Positions 32,720 through 45,368 of a stretch of DNA of 64,000 nucleotides are shown here, piece after piece. The stretch is from Cyclaneusma minus (lineage: Eukaryota > Ascomycota > Leotiomycetes > Marthamycetales > Marthamycetaceae), in NCBI GenBank assembly GCA_037179335.1, contig JAKZHN010000062.1, positions 1 through 64,000 on the forward strand. The letters run 5' to 3'. Within the stretch, counting starts at the first letter, position 1, and the number at the start of each line of letters is the position of its first letter. The notes under the pieces were generated by a model. It was not told the DNA's origin. It ran no database searches and worked only from the letters and a program-made list of their open reading frames with translations. Both the position numbers and the translations under genes were made by a program.

Positions 32720-35700
32720 TGTTTTTCGATAGAATTCGCGGACGTTTTTTAGTACATACAGAAAGTTTCCAGAAAGGAAGAGAAACACTCAACTTTTATC
32801 TATTTCTTTCACTTCGGGGTGTTTGTTCTCGGTTTTTTGAGACTCGAATATTTGGCCTCGATTATCTTCACGCATCTCAAGTCATCCATCAATGCATATA
32901 ATAATAAAGACTTCTCATGAAGACGAAGTTGATTTCATGATGGGTCCCAGGAATCATCTCACATATGTGAAAAGATTATGATGTGGGTGTTCCCAGAAAA
33001 GAATTTACAGTGTCAAAGGCGCTTTCAAAGGCGAGCTGTATCTATATCTCGAGGGCTTAGGAAAACCGATCGAACAGCAAACTTGACTTATGGTGCAGCT
33101 GGCGAAACTCGGAGAGGAGATATACCCTATGGAAGGTGCGTACCTAGGTATAAATAGGCCTTGAACTTCTAGACTCCTGAGCATTTCAAAATGGCTGTGT
33201 CACCCCTTCTATGATTCTCTCACGACACCGTTCTTGTTGATATCAGAGTCTTGCTCCTGAAGCGACGAGGTTCAAATGAACTTGAGTAGTGTTATTCGCA
33301 AGCCGAGATGAAAGCTCACGACAAAAGGGACTGACAGTGAGTGACAGCAAGCCTGATGAGAGATGCTGACGACCCGATAGACCTAGTGTCAATAAAGTCT
33401 TTGATTCATAGGTAATTGATTGGACATACTTATTGATTGAAGGAGACGTGAAATCTAATCATCCAGTCTGACTTGAGAAACCAGATTGACTTGAAGTGGA
33501 ATCCCAAATGAACCGAACGACAGCAGCAAGAATCTTCAACAGTGAATGAGTAGAGGACCAGAGAGCTAAACTCGCGATATTGTATGCTGATTTAGAGACT
33601 TGCTTGCATGGAATCAAAGTCGTGTCATTGAACATGAACCACGCAGCAATTGGACCTGGCCCACCAGAATTGGCAATTTTTAGATTGCAGAACAAGCCTC
33701 TAGAAAAACCGCATATCTTTTCGTACTTGGAATCTTCCGAAGCACGTTACATGTACTCTGTAGCCACATCTTCACCCGTCAGTGACGAAATGAATGAACG
33801 CATAGCGGGAGTAAAAAGCTACAGATACATGAGTGCCTGAATACCTTCACGTGCTTTTGCTTCTGCGTGAAGTCTCTCAAGATCGACGGTGATGAGCTAA
33901 GAAAATGCGGGACTAAAACAGACTCGGAACGACGCGGACACTTCATCTCGACAAGACTCTCGTGTCCTTAGAGCCTCACCTCTTCTCAACAAGGCTCAAT
34001 GGCAACCATTCCACTCGACGCCTCACTCCGGCCTCAATGTCTCCTTTCCCACCCAAAACGCGGATCCAAGCCTCGTAGGATTTGTTCAAGGCGAAAGATA
34101 AGCTGGAATCAAAACCTGCAATTGAACCGCTCCCTCATCCCGCGATCGTCCTTGTGTGAGTAGTAGGATGCACAACGAGCCTCGCTGAGTGTTCTCTCCT
34201 ATCACGGCAAATCATTGGGGCCTCTAACTTCATGACCAGGTTGGTAGCCTTCAATTGATTTTGTAAGATCTCCGCAGAGCTGTAGCCTCGTCGCCTCACT
34301 CTGATACCAAACATCCGAATGATAACTTAGATTTGTGTTCAATTGAGGCGATTAAGGTTGCAGATATGCCTGGTCGAGGTCCGCTCATTCTGAAGCCATC
34401 TGATCATTGGTGTTTCTAAGCATTCGGCATTGCGCCTGACGCCCTTCTCGTAGACAAACTTGTCAATTGTGATTACTTTGCATTTAGTCTCACATAACTG
34501 TATGCACCCTAGACCTGAGGCATAAACTGGCCCCTGAGTGCAGGATACTCGATCTTAAAGTGTCGTCTAAGTATACTTTATCCACCAGTCAATAAGGTTA
34601 ATTTATAGTAGCTTGTACCTCTTATCTATATTTCACAGCTTAAGGATCGACCCCGCAATCCCGGACTAAGGCTATCATTCATTCTGCGATACCCCCACGC
34701 AGTCAAAAGGGGTTTACGGGAATAACAGTATCACGATGAAAGATCCGGAGTTTCTACTTTCCTAACTGGAGAAGCACGCCCCATTGAATAGCCCTGCTCT
34801 TGCATTATTGACCAGGAATTCGTAAGGCAACCGATTAATGCATAAATTATGCAGTAGGTAGGTTCCATATCGAGGTCGACGGCCCGCGGGTACAACCAAT
34901 TGGACGGAGAGAGAATTGATAGGTCAATATGTCCGCCTCCTGAGCGAACAGACTCTTCTAACTCGTTAACTAGAAACCACTGGAATGCAACTCGAAGCTT
35001 TGGGATGCAATCTGCAGAAATGATGCGGGGTATGCCACGGTTGTAACTTGTGTGGGGTCTTGGGATGCATACGGAGCGAAACACGATTGTGACATGTGCT
35101 CCGGAAGCCTCATATTTTAGTGGCTGACCTTCACGCCGTAGACGTACATGTCTTACCACAAAATACTTTGTACATAGATACATGCAAATACAAAGCTTGT
35201 GCATCCGATATCGCTACCATGGAAGTAGCCATGAAGCAGTGTTAGGGGCACCAGAAGGCTTGATTCAGATGCGGATATGCACATATGCGTGGCATACCCG
35301 GGTGTACTTCACTTAGAAGTGTGGCCTTGGCGAGGGTAAGGGGAGTTATTCTACGAAGTTTCAAAGGAGACTGCAGGATTTGCTGTTTGGATACTCACTG
35401 TTCCCGTCGCCATGAGACAACTTCAGCCTTATCTCTTTGTGAAGTTGTGTTCGAAATGGTCATCTGTCCTTCAAAATCAGGAAAACCCGCGACAACCTCG
35501 ACCCATTCAATTACTCCACAATATGAGTATTCTGCAAAGAAAACTGAGAGGGGTAAAACTTGCACCCGTACACGTTCCACAACAGAAACTTTGTTGCTGT
35601 CTACTATGCTGTATAACCATTATGGCCAAGGCAGTTATCTACCTACCTAGATCTTGGCCCCCACTACAAGTTTCACAGCTATTGTCCATGACCATTCCTT

Positions 35701-37399
35701 CAGGCAACATGCCGTCACCGTTGTGTAAAGCAAAAAGAAAGGAAAAAATTGATAAAGAGACACCGCTAGAGAAAATAAGGCTGAATGGTCATTCAAGACG
35801 AGATTGATCAAGCATGTCTGATATATTGGTGAAACGAAAATACACCTTGGTACCACATTTTTGTCTTGATTCGTGTCAACTACCTTCTTATACCAACCCT
35901 GATCAAATCCGTCATGTCCATCATGTATTTGGAGAAGGCTGAAGCATTTCCAGGCAAACAGAGCAGTGCTTACACACTCGATCTCCAATGAAACCCACTT
36001 GAGTCAAAACCATAAACCATAGCCTGATAATCGCAGAACACAGACATTGAGCCGTGTTGTCACTTAGTGGAGAACATGAAGCATAGTTGCTAGCCGTGAA
36101 CTACGTGCAAGTGTAACTGTGAGCATTTGAGCTTGAAGCTGGTGTCAGCTCCTTACCTTTGCCCGTGATTTCGAGAACAAGAGAGAGCCTTGTAATACCA
36201 GATCGCTTGAGTACAGAAAGACATCGATGCTTCTTTGTCGGAGTAAGAAGTCCTGGCACGAAGTAAATTGTTCATAGGGCTTGGGTTTTTCATGTTCCAA
36301 GCCTCTTACGACACAACTTCGTGGCACTGTAATCATTAACAGGCAGACAGTTCGGACAAACGTTTTTTTGACAGCTATGGAATATTGTGCTTACCCGAAA
36401 ACGAGTCCACATCACAGTTATCCCGTGCAGAATGACAGGTTGTTTCCGGTCAGAGCCACAATGACATGGATGCAGCGTAAGTGCTGCCCAACATACTGGC
36501 AAATTTAGACTGTCACAAAGCCTGTCAGCTTCTCATATTTGCAAGCATCAGACTGGGATCAATGACAGAAAGATTCGAGCCAGAGACGTGAACGTCGACT
36601 CTTTTGGCGTTGGTGCAGACAGGTAAGGCCGCAAGCTTTCAGCCCCCATGTCGATGTTCCGTCTTCCCCGCCCAACCACCATGCGTCGTACAGGAATTCC
36701 ATGCGAAGCCCACAACCATATCCACACTTATCTGCATTTGCACCAAATCCCAGTGTGAAGCTACCTCCTTGATAGTGATGAATGCTCAGCTTCTCACGCA
36801 GGCGACAAACGGCGTTTATGACAGAAACCCGAGCTGACCACTAGAGAGCACAAAGAACCTTCTAGACCCAAGGCTTGTATCCTCTCAACTTCGTGATTGC
36901 TTCACCTCTTGCGAGCCCCTGAATCTTGTGCGTCATCGTCGCTGGCACCATACAGACAATGTTCTAATTTGAGTCACAGGAAATGTTCTCTCCAATGACA
37001 AACATCGGATTTTCTGTCCACACAAAGGAAAGAAAGATGCCAAAGAAGGAAACTGGCCAAAGAAAGCAATGTTCATAGCCATGGAATTCTATAGCGCTGC
37101 TTAGCCCGTGCCCATATTTAGACGTCCATTTACAGAGTTCGTCCATAGATATGGTGTCAAATTAGGCGCTGAGCAGTGTGATGAGACTCCCGTCACAACG
37201 GCACACCAAATGTGACGAGAATTACTCATCAATCCTTGCACGCGGCATCTTCAACCTCAACCATGCAACGAGGCACAACGACCTTTGGTTTCAAGTCATC
37301 AAAATCTGCTGGAACGTCTCTTTGAATATTCGCAAGCTATACGAGCTCCATGTTCGTCATATTTCGAGTCTTTGGGCATGAATGAAGGTCCCTGAAGCG
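32720..37399. other. Gene-poor stretch, nothing supported
   Basis: 4.7 kb with only short open frames (for example 34731-35204 minus and 35412-35807 plus), none with family similarity, splice signals or codon bias that I trust. No transposase, reverse transcriptase or terminal repeats recognised. Confidence 0.45.
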
Positions 37400-39300
37400 C
37401 CTCGCGCGCGCCTCAACCTCGTCATTCAAGAGAAGATACCCCAACGCAGTATCGTAGCGAACCAAAATATCAAGGAGTCTTCCGGTTACGACATGGCTGA
37501 GGCAGTGTGTGTAGCCAAGTCGCCAGGGGAATGGCGTTGCCAACATCGCACTGTCACATCCAGGCAGAAACCGCGATGGCACTCATACAGCGATGGTTCG
37601 CCATCCGTTGACCACTTGTGAGTTGTGCTCGTCATCCCGATCCTCAGATATTTGGGCAGCACCGACGGTAGGCCATTGCCGCCTCCACCCGCCTCTAAGC
37701 CGCTACTCAGGGGCCGGGAATAATGAAACATCTCCCATCGAACCAAACGCTCAGCGGTCTCACCAAACGCAACCGTGCTTGGGGGCAGTGTATTGAGCCA
37801 TGTCACCAGGCGAAGGCCTGGCCAAGTCCTCAGAGTCACATGTAGGTAGGCAAAACAAGTCGTTCCACTCCTTCACTCATGATTCGCCATCTGCTGAGCC
37901 AGCTGTGCTCTGTACTGAGAGACAGTCAACCTACTTCTCGTCATCTTGGGCGGCAGCACAGGCTCTGACCCGCCTCATGGGCGCATCAACCTCGCCAGCG
38001 AGGGGAGACGATCCTCAAGGCAACAACACTGTGTTGAACGAAGGTATCGACGGAATCTCGTGGTTGCGACGTGGTCGAGGCGCTGTTCGTCTCAGTCAGG
38101 GAACAGCGCCTCAGATCCCCAGATGTCGGATTCGTTGGCACCAGAAACAGCCACCGTGCCGCCCAGCATAGGCTTCCACAGTCCACCTCATCAGATGATC
38201 AGCCAGGAACAAGAATCCCTCTAGGCAACATCGTCGCCAGCTCTCGATGGATTCTCTGCTACGACGTGGCACGGGAAGTGTACTCATTCACTCAGTTCGG
38301 TGAGAAAACGGCGTCTGCAAATGCTCAGAACTCAACTCTTTAGGCACCCGCAATGGCCAACAGCCCCTGACCCGCATCACATAGGCCTCGACCTTGCAGG
38401 GCGACAGCAGGATGTCCTCCAAGGCAGCTTCATCCCGTCGAGCAAAGCTCTTGATGGAATCTTCTGGTGACGATGTGGTTCTAGCAAACAGTCACTGCAT
38501 CCACTTAGGAGACCGCGCCCCCAATCACGTCTAGGCAGCGGCTGCAACCCGTCCTGTGACACAGACCTACTTACCCTATCAAAACTCATGAGAAGGTAGC
38601 AAATACGGGTGAACACGAGTACACGGTCGACACGTGTCCACGCGTCTGATCACGAGCTCTCAAACTCCATATTGGTCGCGGTCGCGGCCACGGCCCTGGA
38701 ACCGCTTAGCAGCTGTGACTCACACAGCACAGACAAAACACGGAGATAGGTCGAGGAGGAGGCAGCAAGGCCACGACAAGCATCGCCAGCCAATATCTTC
38801 CCAGCCTCCTTCTAGCCCCCAGCAAGTTTCCCCCTCACATCTTGGTCTCCGCGGACACAGGATGGGCTCACCGAACTTGACGAGGCAACAGATTATGACA
38901 CGGCACGCGGACCAAGCTGAGTTCTCCATCCTCATGGATTCTCAATCAACCTCGTGTTCTTTGCCTGGGGCTGACCGACCGAGTGTAGGACCCTTCGACG
39001 AGAAGGCAACGGGAAACTATCGCACACCGAGTCTGCTACGTTGTCGACCTGCTATCATTCCCAGCCACTGACCAAGTTTCCTGCCTTGCGTTATGCTGAC
39101 CGACATTCAGGCCGTGCCAACATAGACGCCTCGCCGTCACAGTCCCTGAGGTTGCCAGCATACCAGCTGAAATCCATCAGCTTGTCCGATCCCAGCCACA
39201 CTCTGACGACGCATCACAGCCCAAGATCATCGCCAGTGGCTACACGAGATCCACACCGAGCCAGTACTCTCGCCAGTGAGGGGAAGAAACAGCGAAGCTA
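37400..39300. repeat. Old diverged internal repeats
   Basis: Several segments echo each other imperfectly. CTGACCCGC...CTCAAGGCA near 37967-38025 matches CTGACCCGC...CTCCAAGGCA near 38365-38425. Three segments starting GGCAACAAC (38021), GGCAACATC (38224) and GGCAGCTTC (38423) each run to a GACG[AT]GG-like end about 45-55 bases later. TCGCCATC...CTCGTCATC pairs occur at 37600 and 37890. The spacing is near 200 or 400 bp. Much eroded; origin unknown (decayed repetitive gene or satellite). Confidence 0.35.
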
Positions 39301-41153
39301 GAAGAGGCAACTGCCTATGGCTCCTACCTGACCTGCAAGCACGGAGGTCCCATCCATGGATGAAGCTCGACTCACCATGCTGTCCGCCTGAGAGCATCTG
39401 AACCTAGTGAAGGGGCGACGAATGATACCCAGCAGCGGTCCAACTGCCTCGAAGCCCCACCGGGCCTAAATAGCTGAGGCTTGGTTGTCAGGGGACATCT
39501 AGCCAATAGTCCCGCAAGAGCCGACCCACCCCGAGACTTCCTTGTGAGGCAAAAGGGTTCTTTGCTCCAGATATCCAATGAGCAGAAGACCAATGTTTTC
39601 TCTTAACCAACGTGGTGCATGCGTTTTTCTCATTTTGAGCAACTCTTGAATAGGGGTACACCCTGTGCTTCATCGGTGACTCCACCGGTGAGTTGTTCGC
39701 CTTCGAGAGAATTTTCTGACATAGCCACAAGAACTCGCGTCAACTGGGGTAGTAAATCTCCAGTTCATTAGGACTTCCGGACGAGCCGATGGCATATCGC
39801 CACTAGTGTGCTGATCGAGGAGTTGCGTGATCTCCTAACGCCGAAGAGCGCCCACGTGATATCACCAGAACTTGGATCTTTTTGCCCGCCTCGGCCTTCG
39901 AACCGAAATAAAAACCAATAGATAATTTTTTCTTCTTCGAAAATTCAAAAATAGCATCTCGCCACAAAGTAACGCGTAATTGTATTCGTATTTCGGAGTG
40001 AGCGATGCTATATACGAGTCTAGATTGCTGTGAAGTGAGATTGCACAGCCTCAATCGGGGGCGAATATTGGGACCTCGTCGCTTAGTGGAGAAATCGACT
40101 GCATCCTCGCACGACGCCACAGCGAAGCATGGAGAATTATTGAGAGACTGGCTGGCTGAAATATCTGCAGTAATTTTTGATTGTCGTGGAGGAAAAATCT
40201 GGTGCAGATCAATACGTAGGATAATTAGAGAACCGCCTCCGTGGTTGCTGTTCTGGATGCCGTCTTCCTGTGTACATGTAACACCCACTACTCCCGAATA
40301 TCGCTGCCGGGTATCACGGCTTTTTGGTTTTGCCCCATCCATATTCCGCTGATGATGCGACAAAAAAGAATAACAGGGTGGCTGGTAATGGGCACACATA
40401 CATGGATAGGGCTGACATTGTGAACTGATGCAGCAAAGCTTCTGGACGTCAATTGGGAGGCTTAAGACAGCCCTATACTACCCAGGAAAGGGGTAGGAAA
40501 TCATGGCTGGTTCCGAGACTCGGAATTGGTGATTAATCATCTTGAAACTTAGGAGCACCCGCTGGGGTACGAAATACTCGCGAGGGAAAGCTCAACGTTG
40601 TAGCACGGGGAGCAAGCTGCAACTATCCGAAAGTCCCGGTTGTAACTTGTAACTGTCGCGAATTAAGTGGAAGATTCTTGGTACTGCATGTATCGAGGTA
40701 CTGATAGATGGCAGCAAGGCCATCGATAAAAAGTGAAGCTGGAGAACGTGGGGGGACAACGAAAAGGGGGGATTTCGAGCATCTGGGAGGACAATCCAAT
40801 CAAGAATGAATAACATACAAGGCGACGCTGGAAGTAATTGTGCTGTGGAGCTAGGAATTATAGAATTCTAGACTCCGCATTTCTGCAAGTTCTTGACTCC
40901 GATGGGAATGACCCTGAAGCAGATATGAAACATTTAGCATCCATCCGTGACAGTACGACCAATACCTCAGACTCGAGGAGGTTCTAAGGCACTCGGACAG
41001 TAAAAAGCACTTACAAAGATTATTCGTTTGCTCAAAAGCAGTCGAGATGAAGTCACTGGGACATAAATGTTGCCATTCGTCTCATGATGCTCCTAGAGAT
41101 GAGATCTTGCAGCGAAACCGACATAGCGTGAACCACCCAGCCTTCAGGGGCTT
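39301..41153. other. Gene-poor stretch, nothing supported
   Basis: An ATG-initiated minus frame of 198 codons (39803-40399) has no recognised similarity and overlaps an opposite frame of similar quality; not called. Confidence 0.4.
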
Positions 41154-41717
41154 TCATGCAAAACGTACTCCTAAAATTGACATAACAAATGACAAATACC
41201 AGCACACAATGATAAACACCAATTCGGCAAGTGGAAATGTTAGCTCACATTCATCAACGCCTCGCCAATCCAGCAAGTCGAGAGCAAGGCCACAGGCATT
41301 GAGCTGGCTATGGCCCTTCGTATCTTGACCTGGTCGCCAACACGCGACCCATCGACATGAAGGTGATCTCCACGAAGAGACACGTTGGCCCCCGAACAGG
41401 GCTTTCCAAACCGTCAACACATCTTCAAGCCGACCGACAATCTGTTGACATTGGGCATCAATGCTTCTTGATCCAGAATTTTGAACCAACAACTTGATGG
41501 TAATTTTGGCAATCTGCTGCACCATTGCGAGTCCGAGGCGACTCGCGAGACGTGGCAGTCGGTGAAAGGTGCGCAAGAGGGGCTTCCCACAGAAAATGGG
41601 GGTAATCCACAGTAGAATCTGCAAAGCGCCGGGTAGGGCTGAAAAGAGCGAATTGGTCGACAAAACGAACGCATTGAAATTGAAGCTGGGGTATTTTTCC
41701 AAATAGTCGGCCGACAT
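41154..41717 (-). CDS. Hypothetical small protein with hydrophobic segments (187 aa), doubtful
   Basis: Starts at a true ATG with MSADYLEKYPSFNFNAF. Hydrophobic stretches occur near residues 28-42 (ALPGALQILLWITPIF) and 157-180 (LAELVFIIVCWYLSFVM), with a Trp/Arg-rich middle. The second hydrophobic part coincides with a possible intron (GTGAGCTAAC...TTTTAG), so it may not be coding. A competing frame overlaps. No family recognised. Confidence 0.25.
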   Translation of the reverse strand: MSADYLEKYPSFNFNAFVLSTNSLFSALPGALQILLWITPIFCGKPLLRTFHRLPRLASRLGLAMVQQIAKITIKLLVQNSGSRSIDAQCQQIVGRLEDVLTVWKALFGGQRVSSWRSPSCRWVACWRPGQDTKGHSQLNACGLALDLLDWRGVDECELTFPLAELVFIIVCWYLSFVMSILGVRFA

Positions 41718-42109
41718 CGCATGGCTCTTGAAGTTGATATCTTGCCGTACTGGGGAAGCATACCGGTGTTTTCAGACTGACAGAAACGCGGTCATCTCCC
41801 GCTTCGAGTAACCAGCTGTTGATTTCAGCATAAGGTAAAAGGAGAATTGAAATAGCATCTTCTTCGAGGACACCGACCTGAGATTTCGTTCACCAGAGCC
41901 TAGTAGTAAAGTGACATGCGGTGAAGTCAACAGTACCTCCTGGGCTCAGGCTATCTCAGGAAAACTGAGGGACCTCCATTCCGTTCAACTCGTGGGTTGC
42001 AAAAGCATGGCGAACTTGAAGAGGCTACAAGCCAGGATTGAGCTCTAACGCCCCGCTTCTGCGACGAAATCCAAATTGAGCCAACAGATATGCTGAGTTT
42101 GAGGCAGAA

Positions 42110-42571
42110 ATGCTGGCCTCGTGGGGGCTGTTAGTGACTGCCAGTGCTCTGCTTTATGGTGTTGACCTGGGCCCATGTCCTCTGAAGAAGGCAGCAACAG
42201 CAGAGTACGGTGGTACCTTACAGCAGTCACATCGGTGTGGCATTAGCGCCGAGTACAGACTAGAACAAGGCAACCATTTGCACCACATGCGCATCAGGCA
42301 AGTGGGAGTGGGGCAAAAAGGTTGTGAGGCGGGAGAACAAGCCTGGCTGTACTTTAGGCAGAAGCGCAGCTGCGTCAGGGATGTTTTTGGACCGATTCAA
42401 CGACCACACCATAATATTAGGCAACTGGTTCGCATTTCTCAGGCGGCCCATCTGACTGAGCCTGCAGAGCCTCAATACCCTCAACTACTTCAAGTCTTCC
42501 ATCCACGCGCTACATGTGGCATTGACCTGAACAAGATATCGGATCAACTTCGTTCCGTCTCTGTTGACTAG
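42110..42571 (+). CDS. Hypothetical ORF with signal-peptide-like N-terminus (153 aa), doubtful
   Basis: ATG followed by MLASWGLLVTASALLYGVDLG, which looks like a signal peptide, then a polar region with six scattered Cys. No family, no splice support and no orthologous pattern seen. It ends 150 bases before the EST1-like gene and may only be leader or spacer sequence of that gene. Confidence 0.2.
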   Translation: MLASWGLLVTASALLYGVDLGPCPLKKAATAEYGGTLQQSHRCGISAEYRLEQGNHLHHMRIRQVGVGQKGCEAGEQAWLYFRQKRSCVRDVFGPIQRPHHNIRQLVRISQAAHLTEPAEPQYPQLLQVFHPRATCGIDLNKISDQLRSVSVD

Positions 42572-42724
42572 TGTACGGACCCCCACTACAGCCGCCCCCC
42601 CACACTTTACCACTTCTGACAGGCGGTAGCTTCCACTCGGCAGAATATCCATGACTTTCCCGATAACACCTCGCCATCTTCCGGAACACGATCTTGACTA
42701 CTGTTCCTCCGCCTCTTCGCACGA

Positions 42725-45368
42725 ATGCAAGAAAAGAAGCCTGCCGCTGAGTTCGCCGACTTCTCCCAGCGCTGGACCAGACACTTGAGGGAAGATGCCA
42801 AGAAGACGACCCACCATCCGTGTCCGTTCTGCGACGACCGCAAGGTCCACGGCTCTGAAGATGACCTGCTACATCATGTCGTGAAGAGCCATGAGGATCA
42901 GGCTGCTGGCCAAACCGGCACCCTCTCTGACATCAAGAAATACCTACAAGCCAAAATCCGCAGGCAAGCAGACCGAGCCCAGCTTCACTATGATCTGCCA
43001 CTGACCACTCAACAGTTTGAACCAGAATGAAGGCGCATCGAAAAGCAAACGGCCCTTGTCTACTCCCGTCACCGGCGAAGTCCAACAACTACAAGCACTG
43101 AGCCTGGAATCCACGGATGGCAGCAGGACAAAGGATGTGTCGCCAGTTGGCCAGCAAGACCTACCTCGGAAGCGCCATGCTGTCATAGGAGAGACTGGTT
43201 CGCCGTCATCATCCATGCTTGCGCGAGAATCTGAGTCGCCTCCACCGCGGAGACCCAGAACAAGTGGACAGTCAGAAAACAAACTCATAAATTCACAGCA
43301 ATCCTCTCCAGGGCCGGGAGAGCTTGCACGCCCAGCACCGGCAAATAAAAGATTATGGAACCCTGATGTTGATACAACAAACCGACTGGGTGGATCGCCT
43401 GGTTCGTCAAAACAACGACTTCCAGCGAATCGAGGAAGAGGGGATCGTCGACCACAGCAAAGTGCTCATATCGCCACAAAGAGCCAGTCAGGAGCACAGC
43501 CTGGCACGTTCCCTGCTTCGATCCTGACGGCCAAGAATGTAGCTGCTCAAGGATCTGTCCCTCGCATTGAGCCTCAACTCAAGCAACCTGAGACTAGACC
43601 AATATCACAAGAGCAACTTGTAGCAGAAGTCAAAGGCATCTACGCTGGCCTCGTTATGGTCGAAGCAAAATGCATAGAAGTCGACACCAAGCAGGCCGCT
43701 CAGGACAAGGACTCAAAGTTAAATAACGAGCAATGGCAAGCTCTCATCGCATTACACCGAACTCTACTTCACGAACATCATGATTTCTTCCTCGCCTCTC
43801 AACATCCTTCAGCAAGTCCGGCACTTCGAAAGCTTGCTTCCAAGTACGCGATGCCGGCTCGTATGTGGAGGCATGGCATTCACTCGTTTCTCGAGCTTCT
43901 CAGACACCGTCTGCCGCTTTCATTAGATCATATGCTCGCGTTTATTTATTTGGCATACTCGATGATGGCTCTCCTATACGAGACAGTCCCAGCATTCGAG
44001 GACACATGGATCGAATGCCTAGGCGACTTAGGACGATACAGAATGGCAATTGAAGACGACGATGTCCGCGACCGAGAAATATGGACCAACGTGGCTCGCC
44101 ACTGGTATTCCAAAGCATCCGACAAGTCCCCCGCCACAGGACGACTCTACCACCACCTGGCAATCCTAGCACGCCCCAATGCTCTTCAGCAATTATTTTT
44201 CTACACCAAGTCCCTCTCCGTCGTACAACCCTTTCCTTCTGCGAAAGAATCGATTATGACCTTATTTGAGCCCGTCCTGAACCCTAAGCCACAGCCAGCA
44301 CAGCTTCAACACCGCTTTCACACCATCGAGGTTGAATACATCAAAGTGCATGCTATGCTCTTCACGCATGCCGATGTCGAAAGGTACGATGCTGCTGTGT
44401 CGCAGTTCACTAACATGCTTGACGCCCATATTGGGCGCTCGACTCGCAATTTCATGCAGCAAGGCTATCACATGGCTGTAGCCAACAGTGTAGCCTTGCT
44501 CGGTTATGGAGCTAACGACAGCATCCTTGCCAAAGCCCAAGAAGAAGATCCTGACCCTATCCGAGGAGCTGCGCTCGAGAGAGCACAATGGACTTTCGAC
44601 AATGCCGAGAAATTGCACCATCAGACCGCAGACATCGTATTCCAGCGCATCGGCGATCCAAACGTTCTTCCGTTCGCGCACGTCACGCTCGCCTTCCTTT
44701 ACCACATCTCCCGTTCACCCGCCGCCATGTCTCTCGTAGCCGCTTCATTCCCCTGGGAATCCCTCGTCTACTTCCTCAACACGCTCCGCGCGCCTTCAGA
44801 CTCAGACCCTGACTTGGGAAGCGAGTGCTTCCCGATTTCGGATACGAAGGATGATGTAAGACCTTTCCCGGAAGACTTTGCACTCCATGGACTGTCCTGG
44901 ACACAAGTCTATTTTCCGAAAGAGTGGTTCAATAATCCGAAGATCCAGGATGAGGAGAAGTATTTGGAGGTTGCTAGTATGGCAGATGAGAGGAAGGAGA
45001 GGATTAGGTGGTTGGGGAGACGGTTGGCGGTGAATGCAAATGAGTGGATTGGGTTTGATGAGACGGAGAGACGTTTCTTCGAGGTGATGGAGGAGGCGGC
45101 TGAGGAAATGGACGTTGATGCAGAGAGAGAGGGGAGTGTGGCGAGTGGCACGACCGTGGGACCTCACGGTTCGCAGGCGGGTGATGAGAGCCAGCCGGAG
45201 GGGACTGCGACTTGGGATGAGGAGCTGAGTCAAACTACTATGCAGGATGATGCGCAGCCGATGACTCCGGATGCGGGGAAATATGAAGAGGATACGAGCG
45301 GCCTTGCCACTGAGGAAATCTCGGAAGAGAAGATGGATGAGGGTCATTCAACCGACAACCAGCCTTGA
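42725..45368 (+). CDS. C2H2 / EST1 DNA-RNA-binding-domain protein
   Basis: The main frame (43016-45368) encodes the fungal EST1-like DNA/RNA-binding domain. AEVKGIYAGLVMVEAKCIEVD leads into a TPR-like helical part, WRHGIHSFLELLRHRLP, then the hallmark REIWTNVARHWYSKASDKSP / GRLYHHLAILARP / LQQLFFYTKSLSV / ESIMTLFEP block. An acidic tail ends the protein. Family members relate to EST1/SMG proteins (telomerase recruitment, NMD); most filamentous-fungal ones are uncharacterised. Upstream, a second frame (42725-43030) encodes a Lys/Arg-rich start and a C2H2-like finger (CPFCDDRK...HHVVKSH). It is offset by one base from the main frame. Acceptor-like CAACAG (to 43015) or AACCAG sites exist, but no good donor keeps the finger, so the join is unresolved: either an odd intron, a frameshift, or two separate starts. 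The main frame alone has a late ATG. Confidence 0.75.

Noticed and set aside
39803..40399. 198-codon minus-strand frame with a true ATG
   Set aside because: No recognised domain, overlapping frames of equal quality, and no splice or promoter support.
32720..42000. Transposon-derived origin of the gene-poor zone
   Set aside because: No transposase, reverse transcriptase, integrase motif or long terminal or inverted repeats could be recognised.
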